A stretch of DNA of 64,000 nucleotides from contig JAHHHD010000010.1 in assembly GCA_019359505.1 (NCBI GenBank), forward strand, positions 106,043 through 170,042, given 5' to 3'. The position numbers were made by a program, and so were the translations under genes. The first letter of the stretch is position 1; each line of letters starts with the position of its first letter. Source of the stretch: Drouetiella hepatica Uher 2000/2452 (GTDB lineage: Bacteria > Cyanobacteriota > Cyanobacteriia > Elainellales > Elainellaceae). Of this stretch, positions 1 to 9,800 are shown piece after piece. The notes beneath the pieces are model-generated. The model made no database searches, was not told the DNA's origin, and worked only from the letters and a program-made list of their open reading frames with translations.

Positions 1-42
1 TGAGCAGTCATAAAGGCACCTGAAGGAATGAGGTAACGGCGG

Positions 43-78
43 CAGTATTGCTTTTAATAACAGTATTGCTTTTAATAA
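43..78. repeat. 18-bp direct tandem duplication
   Basis: Two identical 18-bp units beginning CAGTATTGC lie head to tail. The surrounding bases 1-196 show no convincing reading frame. It is one of many short tandem duplications in the intergenic DNA of this window. Confidence 0.8.
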
Positions 79-196
79 CAAGTCTGGTAAATCCGTGCGC
101 GATTGCTTGACCAATTGGATTCTATATTATTTCCTCAGCGGATTCTGTTATCGTCGATTCGCTTGTAATGACTGATGTAATGACTGAAACGATCGC

Positions 197-766
197 CTAT
201 TCCTGCTGCGATCGAATCGGCATATCCTGATCGATGCCGTAGAGCTTCAGCAAGGGTGTTGGATCTTTGTCGGCAAACAGGTAAGCACTAATTTTGCTGA
301 GTTCGGCAAAGGTGGGCACTCGCCCCTGCAAAATGCCGCGCATATCGCTGAGGGGAAGCTTGCAGGCGCGAGCAAAGGCTTCTAGGCTGGTGTTGCGCAT
401 CTGCTGCTTGAGGAAGACGATCGCCTCTGAAAAGGCGGCATAGCTCCCGGCTGCCTCTGCCGTGCGCCGCATCTCCTCGTAGGGATTTTGCTGCTCACAG
501 GCAATCCGCAAAAAATCTTCTAGCGTGTAGGGTTTGCCGTCAGGGTGATGAATCATTTCGAGACGGGCGATTGCCCAGAGCAATCCCACGGTTGGCTCTA
601 AGCCTACGCCATCTCGCAAGCGCTGGATCTTGGGCACGTTGGTCGTGTAGCCGACGCGATCGCACTGCTCCACCAGTTTGGGCATAGATATACCCGCATC
701 ATCCATGATTTCGCGGATGAAGTCTCCTAGATGGCGAATGCCTGTGCGGGTGAAGTCGTAGCGCAT
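197..766 (-). CDS. Putative helix-turn-helix-like regulatory protein, unrecognised family
   Basis: A 189-aa soluble protein from the ATG at 766; an upstream in-frame ATG at 805 would add 13 residues (PYLRINFFPLL...) that look like translated leader. The N-terminal half (about 10-75) reads like a Cro/XRE-type helical region. The C-terminal half (about 110-175) has a second HTH-like segment with LEAFARACKLPLSD followed by a helix. No signal peptide or membrane segment is seen. It stands alone, with palindromic repeat element A1 just upstream of the start. DNA binding is inferred from the helical pattern only; I do not recognise a named family. Confidence 0.6.
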   Translation of the reverse strand: MRYDFTRTGIRHLGDFIREIMDDAGISMPKLVEQCDRVGYTTNVPKIQRLRDGVGLEPTVGLLWAIARLEMIHHPDGKPYTLEDFLRIACEQQNPYEEMRRTAEAAGSYAAFSEAIVFLKQQMRNTSLEAFARACKLPLSDMRGILQGRVPTFAELSKISAYLFADKDPTPLLKLYGIDQDMPIRSQQE

Positions 767-797
767 GGTGAGCAGCGGGAAAAAGTTAATTCTGAGG

Positions 798-892
798 TAT
801 GGCAACCGCCAAGGCGGTTAGGAAGGGGACATTTAGGGTGGGGCGCTTCGCGCCCCACCCTAAATGTCCTAAGCAAACTGGCGACAGCCATA
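798..892. repeat. Palindromic MITE-like element, family A, copy A1
   Basis: About 95 bp bounded by imperfect inverted ends (TATGGCAACCGCC and the complement of GGCGACAGCCATA). The middle is a near-perfect hairpin GGACATTTAGGGTGGGGCGC / GCGCCCCACCCTAAATGTCC around a TTC loop. A second short hairpin (AACCGCC/GGCGGTT) sits at the left end. Related copies lie near 6.2, 23.7, 26.9, 28.5, 40.1, 46.6 and 51.6 kb. No coding capacity is evident, so any mobilisation would be in trans. Confidence 0.85.
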
Positions 893-1146
893 TCAAAAAA
901 AGTTACTCGGAGATTGACAGGATGGATGGAGTGTGAGACTTTTATATTTATCGTAAATAAGTAATTGAATATCAAATATTGAATATCAAATTTGATATTT
1001 TGTCAAGCTGATTTACGTTAGGCAATTTCTGAAACTAAATTCACCTTTGGGTTGGAGCAGGTTTTTCTAAAACTTTGCGTCAAGCCAATCAACAAATTGC
1101 TAAGCCTGTTCTTGTAGCATGCTCCATGACGACTAAAACTAAATGA
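893..1146. other. AT-rich intergenic region
   Basis: No gene seen. It contains an AT-rich 14-bp near-duplication (TTGAATATCAAAT units, about 964-992) next to the reverse motif TTTGATATT, which could fold or bind a regulator. It separates the family A repeat from the small ribbon-helix-helix gene on the minus strand. Confidence 0.5.
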
Positions 1147-1320
1147 CTAAATTTTGCCCTCTGCTCTTGCCCGATCTAAGGCTTCCCGAATCAAGCGTTG
1201 AGCCGTTTTTCCTTCCGATCGTTCCTCGATCTGCGCCAGTTTTCTAAGGGATTCCCTCTCTTCCGGTGTCAAGGGAATGCTTAAGCGCTGAACATCCTGA
1301 TTTGAATCATTTTGGGTCAT
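1147..1320 (-). CDS. 57-aa ribbon-helix-helix (CopG/Arc-type) DNA-binding protein
   Basis: Translating the minus strand from the ATG at 1320 gives 57 residues ending at a TAG. The sequence has a short strand (QRLSIPLT), then a helix (PEERESLRKLAQIEE), a turn with SEGKTAQRLIREAL and a charged tail, the usual layout of RHH proteins that dimerise to bind DNA. Such proteins are often plasmid or toxin-antitoxin regulators, but no toxin-like gene adjoins. An ATG at 1330 is followed by an early stop, so 1320 is the start. Function is inferred from the fold pattern. Confidence 0.65.
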   Translation of the reverse strand: MTQNDSNQDVQRLSIPLTPEERESLRKLAQIEERSEGKTAQRLIREALDRARAEGKI

Positions 1321-1452
1321 CTTGGGTCATTTTGATTCAATGGTAGAAAAATAGATTTCTGTGATTTAATGAAAAACAACCTGTAGCCAGTGCGTCCCCT
1401 GGAAAGTTCTGCACTGGCTCTGGTTCCAACTTGCATTGGAGACAAATTTATT

Positions 1453-1647
1453 ATGCCCTATGACCAGCGCCTTCAGCCTTGGGTCGTCGTTTTGCTGCTG
1501 CCCAAAATGCAGCGTGTTGATGTGGCTCGATTTCACAGCTTCTCGGATGCCGAGGGCTATGCCCAGGTGATACGAAGGCTCAACCCCGATCGCACCTACG
1601 AAGTTATGTTTGATCCGCCGAGCGATCGGGCAACACCGTTTCAGTGA
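1453..1647 (+). CDS. Small conserved protein, paralogue of the gene at 35824
   Basis: A 64-aa protein from the ATG at 1453. A longer version from 1390 would begin inside non-coding-looking sequence. The core (WVVVLLLPKMQRVDVARFHSF, then SDAEGY, then a FDPP end) closely matches the protein at 35824-36075 (WAVIRLLPNMQRVVVGRF, SDADGH, LFDS) and the broken copy at 37341-37424. The pattern suggests a small alpha/beta domain. No named function is known to me. Both intact copies lie next to small DNA-binding genes. Confidence 0.7.
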   Translation: MPYDQRLQPWVVVLLLPKMQRVDVARFHSFSDAEGYAQVIRRLNPDRTYEVMFDPPSDRATPFQ

Positions 1648-1836
1648 TTCTGCCTAATTTCAGACAATTTTCCGGTGGAACGATCGGTAATTCAGAAAAG
1701 TCTGTAGACTAAGTGGCTAGTCAAAATTGTAGCTGAGCTAAATTTTGGGCGGCTAGAATTCTCATTCGTCAGAGTTTTAAGCGATCGAGCTTTCAGGTGG
1801 AGATGTGTTGGGGGTAGTGGTTCATTGTTCAAGCTG

Positions 1837-3111
1837 ATGACTGTGTTTAAGCTGATGAAAGGTCGCTTCCTTTCTTTGGTAGGGTGGTCTGGGGGGCGAT
1901 CGTCTAGATTAGAGTCCAGGCTCAGCCGTTTTTCCAAAACAGCAAGCCGATCTCTGCTGCTGCTATTCTTGCTGTCATTTGCAGGAGTCTGGCTGATTAG
2001 AGGGCTAAGTCCAGCAATCGCTCAGCTTCCTCGTCAGGAGATTCGCGGCGTTTGGATGACGAGCAACGATACCGCTATTTTGCGCGATCGGCAAAAGATG
2101 CAGGATGCGGTGAGTCAGCTCAAGCGGCTCAATTTCAACACCATCTATCCGGTGGTCTGGAATTCTGGCTATGCTTTGTATCCCAGCGCTACTGCCCAAC
2201 AAGCAGAAATTCAGCCCTTCGTCTTCAAAGGTTTGGAGGGGCAAGACATTCTCGCTGAGCTGATCGCGCAGGGGCATCGTCAGGGCTTGCTGGTGATGCC
2301 TTGGTTTGAGTTTGGGTTTATGGCTCCTCCCACGTCGGAACTGGCGCTAAATCATCCGGGCTGGCTGACGCAGAAGCGGGATGGTAGTCAAATTTCTATC
2401 AGCGCTGCTGGAGAGGTCATGTGGCTCAATCCGTTTCACCCAGAGGTGCAGCAGTTTATTACCAACCTGGTGGTAGAAGTCGTCACGCAGTACAGTGCAG
2501 ACGGCATCCAGTTTGATGATCATATGAGCCTACCCAACGAGTTTGGCTACGATGACTACACGATCGCCCTCTACAAAAAAGAGACGAAAAAAGATCCTCC
2601 AGCCAATTCTACCGACCCGGCATGGGTGCGCTGGCGGGCTGACAAAATCACGGCATTTATGGTCAAGCTGAATCAGGCGGTGAAAGCCCAAAAGCCCAGC
2701 GCGATTTTCTCGGTCTCGCCCAACTACTACGACTTTGCCTATCGGCTGCACCTGCAAGATTGGCTTGCCTGGATACGTCAAAATATTGTGGATGAGCTAG
2801 TGATTCAGGTTTATCGCCCCAATTTGCAGAGTTTTCTAGAGCAGCTTGCGCTGCCCGAAGTGCTGGAAGCCCAGAAGAAAATTCCGACAGGGATTGGCAT
2901 CTTAACCGGGCTGAGAAATAGCCCCGTTCCCATGCGGCAAATTCAGTCTCAGGTGCGGGCAGCTCAACAGCAAAACCTAGGCGTTTCTTTCTTCTATTAC
3001 GAAAGCCTTTGGGACTATGCGCCGGAGGCGGTGAGCGATCGTCAGGCTGGCTTTCAAACCCTGTTTCCCTACCCGGCACTGCGATCGGCAGTTCAATCCA
3101 GCATTCAATAG
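1837..3111 (+). CDS. Family 10-like glycosyl hydrolase (GHL10/DUF187, DigH-like)
   Basis: A roughly 424-aa exported protein. A hydrophobic stretch (LLLLFLLSFAGVWLI) ending in AIAQ acts as signal peptide or anchor, then EIRGVWMTSND opens the GHL10 TIM barrel. Family motifs follow: LNFNTIYPVVWNSGYALYP, LNPFHPEVQQF and DGIQFDDHMS. E. coli DigH of this family cuts peptidoglycan glycan strands stripped of peptides, so envelope remodelling is the likely role. The start is uncertain: TTG 1825, ATG 1837 or ATG 1858 are in frame. The TAG stop lies in the end of palindromic element D, so the present C-terminus may have been set by that insertion. Confidence 0.82.
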   Translation: MTVFKLMKGRFLSLVGWSGGRSSRLESRLSRFSKTASRSLLLLFLLSFAGVWLIRGLSPAIAQLPRQEIRGVWMTSNDTAILRDRQKMQDAVSQLKRLNFNTIYPVVWNSGYALYPSATAQQAEIQPFVFKGLEGQDILAELIAQGHRQGLLVMPWFEFGFMAPPTSELALNHPGWLTQKRDGSQISISAAGEVMWLNPFHPEVQQFITNLVVEVVTQYSADGIQFDDHMSLPNEFGYDDYTIALYKKETKKDPPANSTDPAWVRWRADKITAFMVKLNQAVKAQKPSAIFSVSPNYYDFAYRLHLQDWLAWIRQNIVDELVIQVYRPNLQSFLEQLALPEVLEAQKKIPTGIGILTGLRNSPVPMRQIQSQVRAAQQQNLGVSFFYYESLWDYAPEAVSDRQAGFQTLFPYPALRSAVQSSIQ

Positions 3112-3189
3112 ACCTCTTGCAAATTAAAGTTTTGGGATTAGATTTAGTGAGGGCTGCGCCCCCACTAAACCTGATTGGCAAGAGGTTTA
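3109..3189. repeat. Palindromic MITE-like element D
   Basis: Inverted ends TAGACCTCTTGC and GCAAGAGGTTTA enclose an inner hairpin (TTTAGTGAGGG / CCCCCACTAAA). The first three bases are the stop codon of the upstream glycosidase. A partial relative of the end motif (TTGCAAGAGGTC) occurs near 15912. It has no coding capacity. Confidence 0.7.
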
Positions 3190-3226
3190 ATAGCGATCAG
3201 CAGCGATCGTGCTTCAGATTTGGCGG

Positions 3227-4297
3227 TTATTCCGGCAACTTGTCCTCTGGCAACTTGTCCTCTGGCAACTTGGGCAACCTTATCGGGGGGGCTTCTCGTC
3301 TCACCTCTTCCACTTGACTGACGGCAAATATGAGATTGAAGGGTTGCCCCATTTCCCGCTTGATAAAATCCTCCAGCAAGCTCACCTGTCTAGGTGTAAT
3401 AGATTCTTGGGCACGAACAGTCAGATTTATTTCTGGGGGGTTCGCCAGCCAATTGGTTTTAATTTGAACGAGATCAACCCGCTGAAATGTAATTGTGCGA
3501 TTCAACAAGGCTCGTTTGAGGCTTGTTTCTAGCTGCGCTTGCCTCACCAGCTCAATAAAGCTTAAACCTAGGGGAATCACCAGCACTACGGTCAGAAAAG
3601 CTCCCCAAAGCAGGGCTGTTTTAGCTCTGGGAGAGGCTGCATATCCCACGATGAAAAAGATAATCATGCAGGATAGGGTGATGCCCAATAGATTGGTGAG
3701 ATAAAGCAATGTCGCTCCCCAGCTCAGTAGCCAATCACCGTGCGACAAGCCCAGTCCCACCACACAAATGGGAGGCATGAGCGCCACTGCAATTGCGGTT
3801 CCTGCTAGACTGCCCGATATTTTGGGCTGGACTTTGGCATAGCCACTGATGCCTCCTGCGGCTACCGCAATGCCCAAATCGAGTAAATTGGGTTTAGAGC
3901 GAGCCAGAATTTCACTTCCAAACGCCGGAATACCCGTCAGATGACCGAGGCTCCAAGATATGCCAATGGCTAAAGCTGTTCCGACTGCGATTGAAATCAA
4001 GGCTTTACGAAAAAGTGTCACCTCACCTTCCATCGCGGCGAAGGCTAAGCCCCGAATGGGCTGCATCAAGGGCGCAATAATCATGGCACCAATAATGACT
4101 GCCACACTGTTAGCAAGTAGACCTAGGGTGGCAATGGTGCAAGAACTGATGATCAGCGCTAGATAGGCTACATCGAGATGAGATTCTAACAGTAGCTCAG
4201 CTCGAACGACCTCTATGTGGAGAGGCTGAATCTGATGTTGAACGAAGTTATGAAACCGTTGCTGTACTCGAATCGATCGCTGCCCTATCCTACTCAT
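3227..4297 (-). CDS. DUF389 family integral membrane protein
   Basis: A 356-aa polytopic membrane protein with about six hydrophobic segments from residue 42 to 230. It has the family's AVIIGAMIIAPLMQPIRGLAFA motif and later SGYAKVQPKISGSLAGTAIAVALMPP. The last ~90 residues form a soluble domain. Function of DUF389 proteins is not established. The extreme C-terminus is a KLPED repeat encoded by 15-bp tandem units at 3236-3275, suggesting slippage growth of the gene end. It converges on the glycosidase gene. Confidence 0.85.
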   Translation of the reverse strand: MSRIGQRSIRVQQRFHNFVQHQIQPLHIEVVRAELLLESHLDVAYLALIISSCTIATLGLLANSVAVIIGAMIIAPLMQPIRGLAFAAMEGEVTLFRKALISIAVGTALAIGISWSLGHLTGIPAFGSEILARSKPNLLDLGIAVAAGGISGYAKVQPKISGSLAGTAIAVALMPPICVVGLGLSHGDWLLSWGATLLYLTNLLGITLSCMIIFFIVGYAASPRAKTALLWGAFLTVVLVIPLGLSFIELVRQAQLETSLKRALLNRTITFQRVDLVQIKTNWLANPPEINLTVRAQESITPRQVSLLEDFIKREMGQPFNLIFAVSQVEEVRREAPPIRLPKLPEDKLPEDKLPE

Positions 4298-4477
4298 TCA
4301 ATCCAAGCCTTGATCATTATTTGCCAACAATTTTGTACGGATACATATGCTAATGCGCCTAGCCTTGAAGATTACTAGACATTAGAGTAATGCGTTAGAG
4401 GAACTCAGAATTCTGAGGCTGCGTCGATCTCGATATCACTAGGCTAACCCTACGATCGCATACGGCGCTCATTTGTC

Positions 4478-6172
4478 ATGCCAGATTTTCGCGATAACTC
4501 CCCCAGCACCGCCCGATCGCTCACTCTAGGACAAACCTGCAAAGACGCTTTGGGAGGACGCGATCGCCATGACTACTACACCTTCAAGCTGAGAAATCGC
4601 AGCAGTTTTAATGCTTCTCTCGGCAGCCTAAAAGCAGATGTAGAATTGCTACAAGACCGCGATCGCAACGGCAAGTTTAGCGCCAGCGAACGAGTGGCGG
4701 CTTCTACTCCCAAAGGCAAGCGGGTTAGGTCGATCGCCTCTGCTCTCAATCCAGGCACCTATCAGCTTCGCGTTTTCTCTGGCGATCGCGCTAATCAAAC
4801 CTACAGCCTCAAGGCTGCCGCTGAGTCTCTAGGGCAATTTCAGGCAAAATACTATGGCAATACATCCCTTTCGGGCAAGCCCATTCAAACGGAGTATCTA
4901 GGAAATAGCAGCCTCAGTTTTTCTAGCGCCACAGCAAACTTGCCTAATGCAGCGAATTTTTCAGCACGCTACACCACTGAGCGATCGCTGGCGCCAGGGC
5001 TATATCACGTCAAAATTACCGCAGAGGATGGGGTACGAGTCAAAGTAGGCAAACAAACGGTCGTTGATCAGTGGACTGATCAAGGCTATACGCCCCACTC
5101 TGGCTATTTTTACTCAGAGGGCAAGCAAGCAGCGATCGCGATTGAGCATTATGACAAGGGCACACCTAGGGCGATCGCGTTTGAGATTCAGTCTGTCATT
5201 CCTTTTCAAGATCAGGTGAATGCTTCTCAATGGAAAGCCACGCTGTTTAGCTGGGATGATAGCCAAAGCAGCAGTCCGGCGATCGACTTTGCGGCAGATG
5301 GATTGCGGAACAAAAGGGCGATCGGTGTAATCAATTTAGGCTCCCAGATTCGCAGCGACGGCAAGCCAGGAATCAGTTTTGACTGGGGTACAGATACCTA
5401 TGTCAATGACGGCTATCGTTTGCCCCATGATACTTTTGCGCTTCAGGCAACGACGATCGCGAATTTTGACGGCAGCTCCTACACCTTTCGCGTCAAGGGC
5501 GATGATGGGTTCCAGATTCTTGCCCATCGCAAGGATAGCGGCAAAACCTATGCCATCACGCCCAAAAACCAGTGGGTGAAGGGTTCTAGCACCTACCAGG
5601 ACATTGCCTACAAACTACCCACCGGACAGTATGATCTGACGTTCAACTACTTTGAAAAGCGCGATGCAGCCAACTTTGATCTAACCTGGGAAAAGTCGCC
5701 CCAAGCTGTGCCCACTCCCCCAAAACCTTCCCCCTCACCTAGTTCACCTTCACCTGATTCATCTTTACTATGGGACAGCCCGCTGAAGGGCTATCCGGCT
5801 ACCAGTTCCTACGGGCAACGCAGCTACTGGAACGGTACGGCTACGGTATCTGGATTTCATCGTGGCATTGACTTGGGGACAGGCGACGAGAAACCGCCGA
5901 TTGAAGCCGCCCGCAAAGGCGTAGTGACGCTTGCCGAAACCGGATGGAATGGCGGTTTCGGCAATTTGATTGAAATTGACCATGGAGAAGGAATACAGAC
6001 TCGATATGCCCACCTGTCTAGCATTGGGGTGAAGCAGGGCGATCGCGTTGATTCTAATACCGTGATCGGCTATGTCGGCACGACGGGAAACTCAACTGGG
6101 AATCATCTTCATTTTGAGGTGCTAGTCAATGGCGAAGCTCAGAACCCAGAAGACTTTCTTAGCTTTGTTTAA
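4478..6172 (+). CDS. PA14-like repeat protein with C-terminal M23 peptidase
   Basis: A 564-aa protein. Residues 1-110 resemble a pre-peptidase C-terminal (PPC) domain. Residues about 125-245 and 250-405 are two PA14-like beta modules (FQAKYYGN, TTERSLAPGLYHVKITAEDGV, YTFRVKGDDGFQI). A Pro/Ser linker follows (about 408-430), then an M23 domain with H461 and D465 (HRGID), RYAHLSS and H543-L-H545 (HLHFE), so the zinc site is complete. M23 enzymes cut peptidoglycan cross-bridges. Unusually, no N-terminal signal peptide is visible, so export by a non-Sec route or an unseen start is possible. Start ATG 4478. Confidence 0.8.
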   Translation: MPDFRDNSPSTARSLTLGQTCKDALGGRDRHDYYTFKLRNRSSFNASLGSLKADVELLQDRDRNGKFSASERVAASTPKGKRVRSIASALNPGTYQLRVFSGDRANQTYSLKAAAESLGQFQAKYYGNTSLSGKPIQTEYLGNSSLSFSSATANLPNAANFSARYTTERSLAPGLYHVKITAEDGVRVKVGKQTVVDQWTDQGYTPHSGYFYSEGKQAAIAIEHYDKGTPRAIAFEIQSVIPFQDQVNASQWKATLFSWDDSQSSSPAIDFAADGLRNKRAIGVINLGSQIRSDGKPGISFDWGTDTYVNDGYRLPHDTFALQATTIANFDGSSYTFRVKGDDGFQILAHRKDSGKTYAITPKNQWVKGSSTYQDIAYKLPTGQYDLTFNYFEKRDAANFDLTWEKSPQAVPTPPKPSPSPSSPSPDSSLLWDSPLKGYPATSSYGQRSYWNGTATVSGFHRGIDLGTGDEKPPIEAARKGVVTLAETGWNGGFGNLIEIDHGEGIQTRYAHLSSIGVKQGDRVDSNTVIGYVGTTGNSTGNHLHFEVLVNGEAQNPEDFLSFV

Positions 6173-6273
6173 AAGCTTTGCAACTGAAAAACTTGTGTAG
6201 CAACTACCAAGGTGGTTAGGGTGGGGACATTTAGGGTGGGGCACTTTGCGCCCCACCCTAAATGTTCTAAAGA

Positions 6274-6375
6274 ATACCAATTTGAGTTGGAACCACGACA
6301 GATCCCGGTACGGGCTTGGCATTGCCAAGCCCCTTCTGAGGTTCGATGTGCCCACAAATTTGTTTAAATTGGTAG
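6274..6375 (+). repeat. Palindrome-bounded element C, copy C1
   Basis: About 102 bp starting ATACCAATTT and ending AAATTGGTAG, with an internal GGGCTTGGCATTGCCAAGCCC hairpin split across its centre. An almost identical copy lies inverted at 15974-16077. By eye the two differ at only a few positions. No coding capacity. Confidence 0.85.
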
Positions 6376-6406
6376 AACATGATTTAACAAGATGTAATTC
6401 TTGGAG

Positions 6407-6433
6407 TAGGGGCTTAGCAATGCTAAGCCCCTA
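6407..6433. repeat. Perfect 27-bp hairpin
   Basis: Stem TAGGGGCTTAGCA / TGCTAAGCCCCTA with essentially no loop. It resembles the internal hairpin of element C with a changed stem and lies inside the split family A copy. Confidence 0.8.
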
Positions 6434-6494
6434 GAGCAGAGCGGTTGTACAGGTGATTGAATCCACGATCCTCAGCAGACTGGCGACAGCCATA

Positions 6495-6897
6495 TCTTAT
6501 TAGCAGTAATCAACAAATATTTTTGCAAGTAGCCCAAGACCGATCGCCCTTGTACTCCCAAAGGCAGATATTCTGCGAAAAGCTGTATCACTTCACACAG
6601 TCTTAACAGTCAATGTGTTGCAGCAGACTTAACGCTGTTGGAGTCCAGATGGTACGGTGCGATCGCATATGTAGTGAATCAGGACTTTATAAACGTTGGG
6701 CGGACAAGGAGCTGACTCAGTTGAGCAATGAGACTGGGTGAGTTGCTAGCGTACTGCGGCGTTTTCAGTGTGCATCTGTAGGGCAGGTGCTGTCTAAGCG
6801 CGATCGCCTTGCGGTACTGAGTGGGAACTGGACTGTGACGAGTGCTGATTACAGCGCTCAGAAGACTTATTCAGCAATATTGCACAAAACAGCTTTT
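6495..6897. promoter_or_regulatory. Upstream region of the first RTX phosphohydrolase gene
   Basis: About 400 bp without a clear gene. It must hold the promoter of the 6898 gene. Two CTTAAC motifs (6602 and 6628) recall half of a cyanobacterial Pho box, but their 26-bp spacing does not match the usual 11-bp period. A GTG at 6787 opens the downstream frame early, but the intervening residues look unlike protein. Confidence 0.35.
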
Positions 6898-9800
6898 ATG
6901 TCAGCATTTAGTCTTACCGATCCGAATAATCAAAACTTCAGCGCTTTATCCTCTGTTCTGGATAGCGCCAGCAGCCTCCGGAAAGTTAGCGGATTTTTGG
7001 GCACAGGCGCAGAAATTTCTGCTTACGATTCCGACAGCAAGCGTCTATTTGCCGTCTCTGGGCAAACGAGTGTTCAGGTTCTAGATTTAAGCAATCCGAG
7101 CAGTCCTGTCTTGGTGCAAACGATCGATCTTTCCAGCTATGGGGGTGCTGCCAACAGCGTTGCCGTGAGCAATGGCTTGGTGGCAGTGGCGGTGGAAGCT
7201 ACTGTACGAACTAGCCCCGGCAAAGTAGTGTTATTGAACGCTCAAGGGGTAGTGCAGGGCGCGATCGCCGTGGGAGCCGTGCCCGACATGGTGACGTTTA
7301 CACCAGACGGCAAGAAGATCTTGGTGGCAAACGAGGGCGAACCCAGCAGCTACGGTCAGCCCAACTCGATCGATCCAGTCGGTTCAGTCAGCATTATTGA
7401 CCTGTTTAGCGCCCCTGCACCAACGGTCGCAACAGCTAGCTTTGAAAGCTTCAACGCTCAGAAAGCCGATCTCCAGGGCAGAGGTGTGCGGATCACATCG
7501 CCCAACGCCACCGTGGCGCAGGATTTTGAGCCGGAGTACATCACGGTTTCGGCAGACGGTAAAACGGCGTGGGTGACGCTGCAAGAGAGCAATGCGATCG
7601 CCCTGATCGACATTGCCACGGCTAAAGTGACCAGCATTCTGCCGCTGGGTCTGAAGGACTTCAGCAAAGGCTTGCCCACCGTTACGACCTATGAATTTGG
7701 CGATCGCCCCCCCTTGGGCACCACCGCGACGGTTAATCCTAGCGATCCCAGCCAAATTACAGCAGGACAAGAGATTCTGCTGGGTGGCTTCTCCGGTCTG
7801 TTTTTTGAGGGCACTGCGGCAAATGGCAGCCTCAAGTTCATCACCACGACCGATCGCGGTCCCAACGGTGAGCCAACCGAACTCAACGCCAGCAATCCTG
7901 GGCTAGAGCGTCCGTTTGCCCTGCCCGACTTTCAGCCGCAAATCATTCGGTTTGAGCTAGATCGCAGCACCGGAAAAATCAGCCTTACCGAGCAGATTAA
8001 GCTCAGCCAAGCCGACGGTACGCCAATCACGGGTCTACCCAACCTGCAAAATGGTGCAGCCGGAACGGCATACACCGATGAGGTGGGCGTTGATTTGTTC
8101 GGCAACATCCTGTCGAATGACTCCCTCGGAGCCGATACGGAAGGCATTGTCGTGGCAGCAGACGGCACCTTCTGGCTAGTCGATGAGTACCGCCCCGCCA
8201 TCTACCACTTTGATCAGGCTGGCAAGCTGATCGATCGCTTCATTCCTGAAGGTGCGCCCACAGATGGCGGCGAGTTTGGCACTCCAGCCCTGCCTGCGGT
8301 CTATGCTCAGCGGCGATCGAATCGCGGATTTGAGGCGGTTGCCCTAGAAGGAAATAAGCTCTACGCCTTTATTCAAAGCGCGATCGACAATCCTGACTCG
8401 GCGGCAGACACGGCCTCTCGCGCCTCGCGGAACACCCGCATTCTAGAATTCGATATTGTCACGAAACAGGTGACGGGCGAATATCTCTACGTGCAGGACG
8501 ACATCAGCGCCAGCGGCACCGCCAAGACCGACAAGATCGGCGATGCGGTTTCTCTAGGCAACGGCAAGTTTTTGGTGGTAGAACGGGACGATCGCAGTAC
8601 GACCAGCTCCAACAAGCTGATCTACGAAATCGACCTGAAGGGCGCGACCAATATCAACAGCGCTGCCAATCTGACGAAGATTCCCGCAGGCAAAACGATC
8701 GAGCAGCTCACGGTTGCCGAGCTAGACAGCGCGGATCTCAATCCGGTGAACAAGCGGCTGGTGACGAACGCGGCGGCGATCGGCTACACCGGAGTCGAAA
8801 AGCTGGAAGGTTTAGCGCTGATCGATGCCAACACGATCGCTATCGTCAACGACAATGATTTTGGCTTGGCGGGGGGTGTCGTGTCCGGCGATGGCTCGAT
8901 TACCGGACTCTCCAACACGCCTGTGAAACTAGGCATTATTGAGTTCAACCAGAGCAACGGGCTAGATGCCAGCGATCGCGATGGTGCCGGGGGTACGGGC
9001 GCGATCAATATCCAGCCTCAGCCTGTGTTTGGGCTGTATCAGCCGGATGCGATCGCCAGCTACAGCTTCAACGGACAGACCTATCTGGTGTTGGCCAACG
9101 AAGGGGATGCGCGAGACTACACGGGATTCCTAGACGAAATTCGCGTGGGTAGCAATGCCTACAGGCTTGACCCAACGGCGTTTCCCAATGCAGCCGCGTT
9201 GAAAGACAATGCCGTGCTGGGGCGGCTGACGGTGAGCAATGTCTCAGGCGATACCGACGGCGATGGTGACTTCGATCGGATTGAGCTAATTGGAGCGCGA
9301 TCGTTTTCCATTCGGGACGCGGCGGGCAATTTGGTGTTTGACAGCGGCAACCAGCTAGAGCTGATCACGGCGGCGGCAGTGCCTACCCTGTTCAACTCCA
9401 ACGGCGCTGCGGACACGTTCGATACGCGCAGCGATAACAAAGGCCCGGAAGCGGAAGGTGTGACGGTGGGCACGGTCAACGATCGCACCTATGCCTTCGT
9501 GGGGCTAGAGCGGACGGGCGGCGTGATGGTTTACGAAATCACGAACCCCAATCAGCCTGTCTTTGTGGAGTATGTCAGCACGGCAGATGATGTTAGTCCA
9601 GAAGGGTTGACCTTTGTTTCGGCAGACAAAAGCCCCAACGGCAAGCCATTGCTGATCACCACCAACGAAGTCAGCAGCACGGTTGCCGTTTTTGAATTCG
9701 TGCCTCCGACCCGCATCAGCGACATTCAGGGGAATAGCCAGGTTTCGCCGCTCGTAGGCAAAACCGTTACGGATGTGCGCGGCATTGTCACGGCAGTCAC

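Larger units (their letters stand above)
6196..6494. repeat. Family A repeat split by nested insertions (copy A7)
   Basis: The left end (TGTAGCAACTACCAAGGTGG) and the central hairpin of a family A element run to about 6273. The A-type right end (GACTGGCGACAGCCATA) reappears only at about 6478-6494. Between them lie element C1 (6274-6375) and a separate hairpin at 6407-6433. The simplest reading is insertion of C1 and further sequence into an older A copy. Confidence 0.65.

Noticed and set aside
727..975. Coding frames across the 0.8-kb repeat
   Set aside because: They translate the palindromic element A1; similar frames appear in every copy and have no protein character.
6602..6633. Pho box upstream of the first RTX gene
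   Set aside because: Only two CTTAAC motifs with 26-bp spacing, not the 11-bp period of tandem cyanobacterial Pho boxes.
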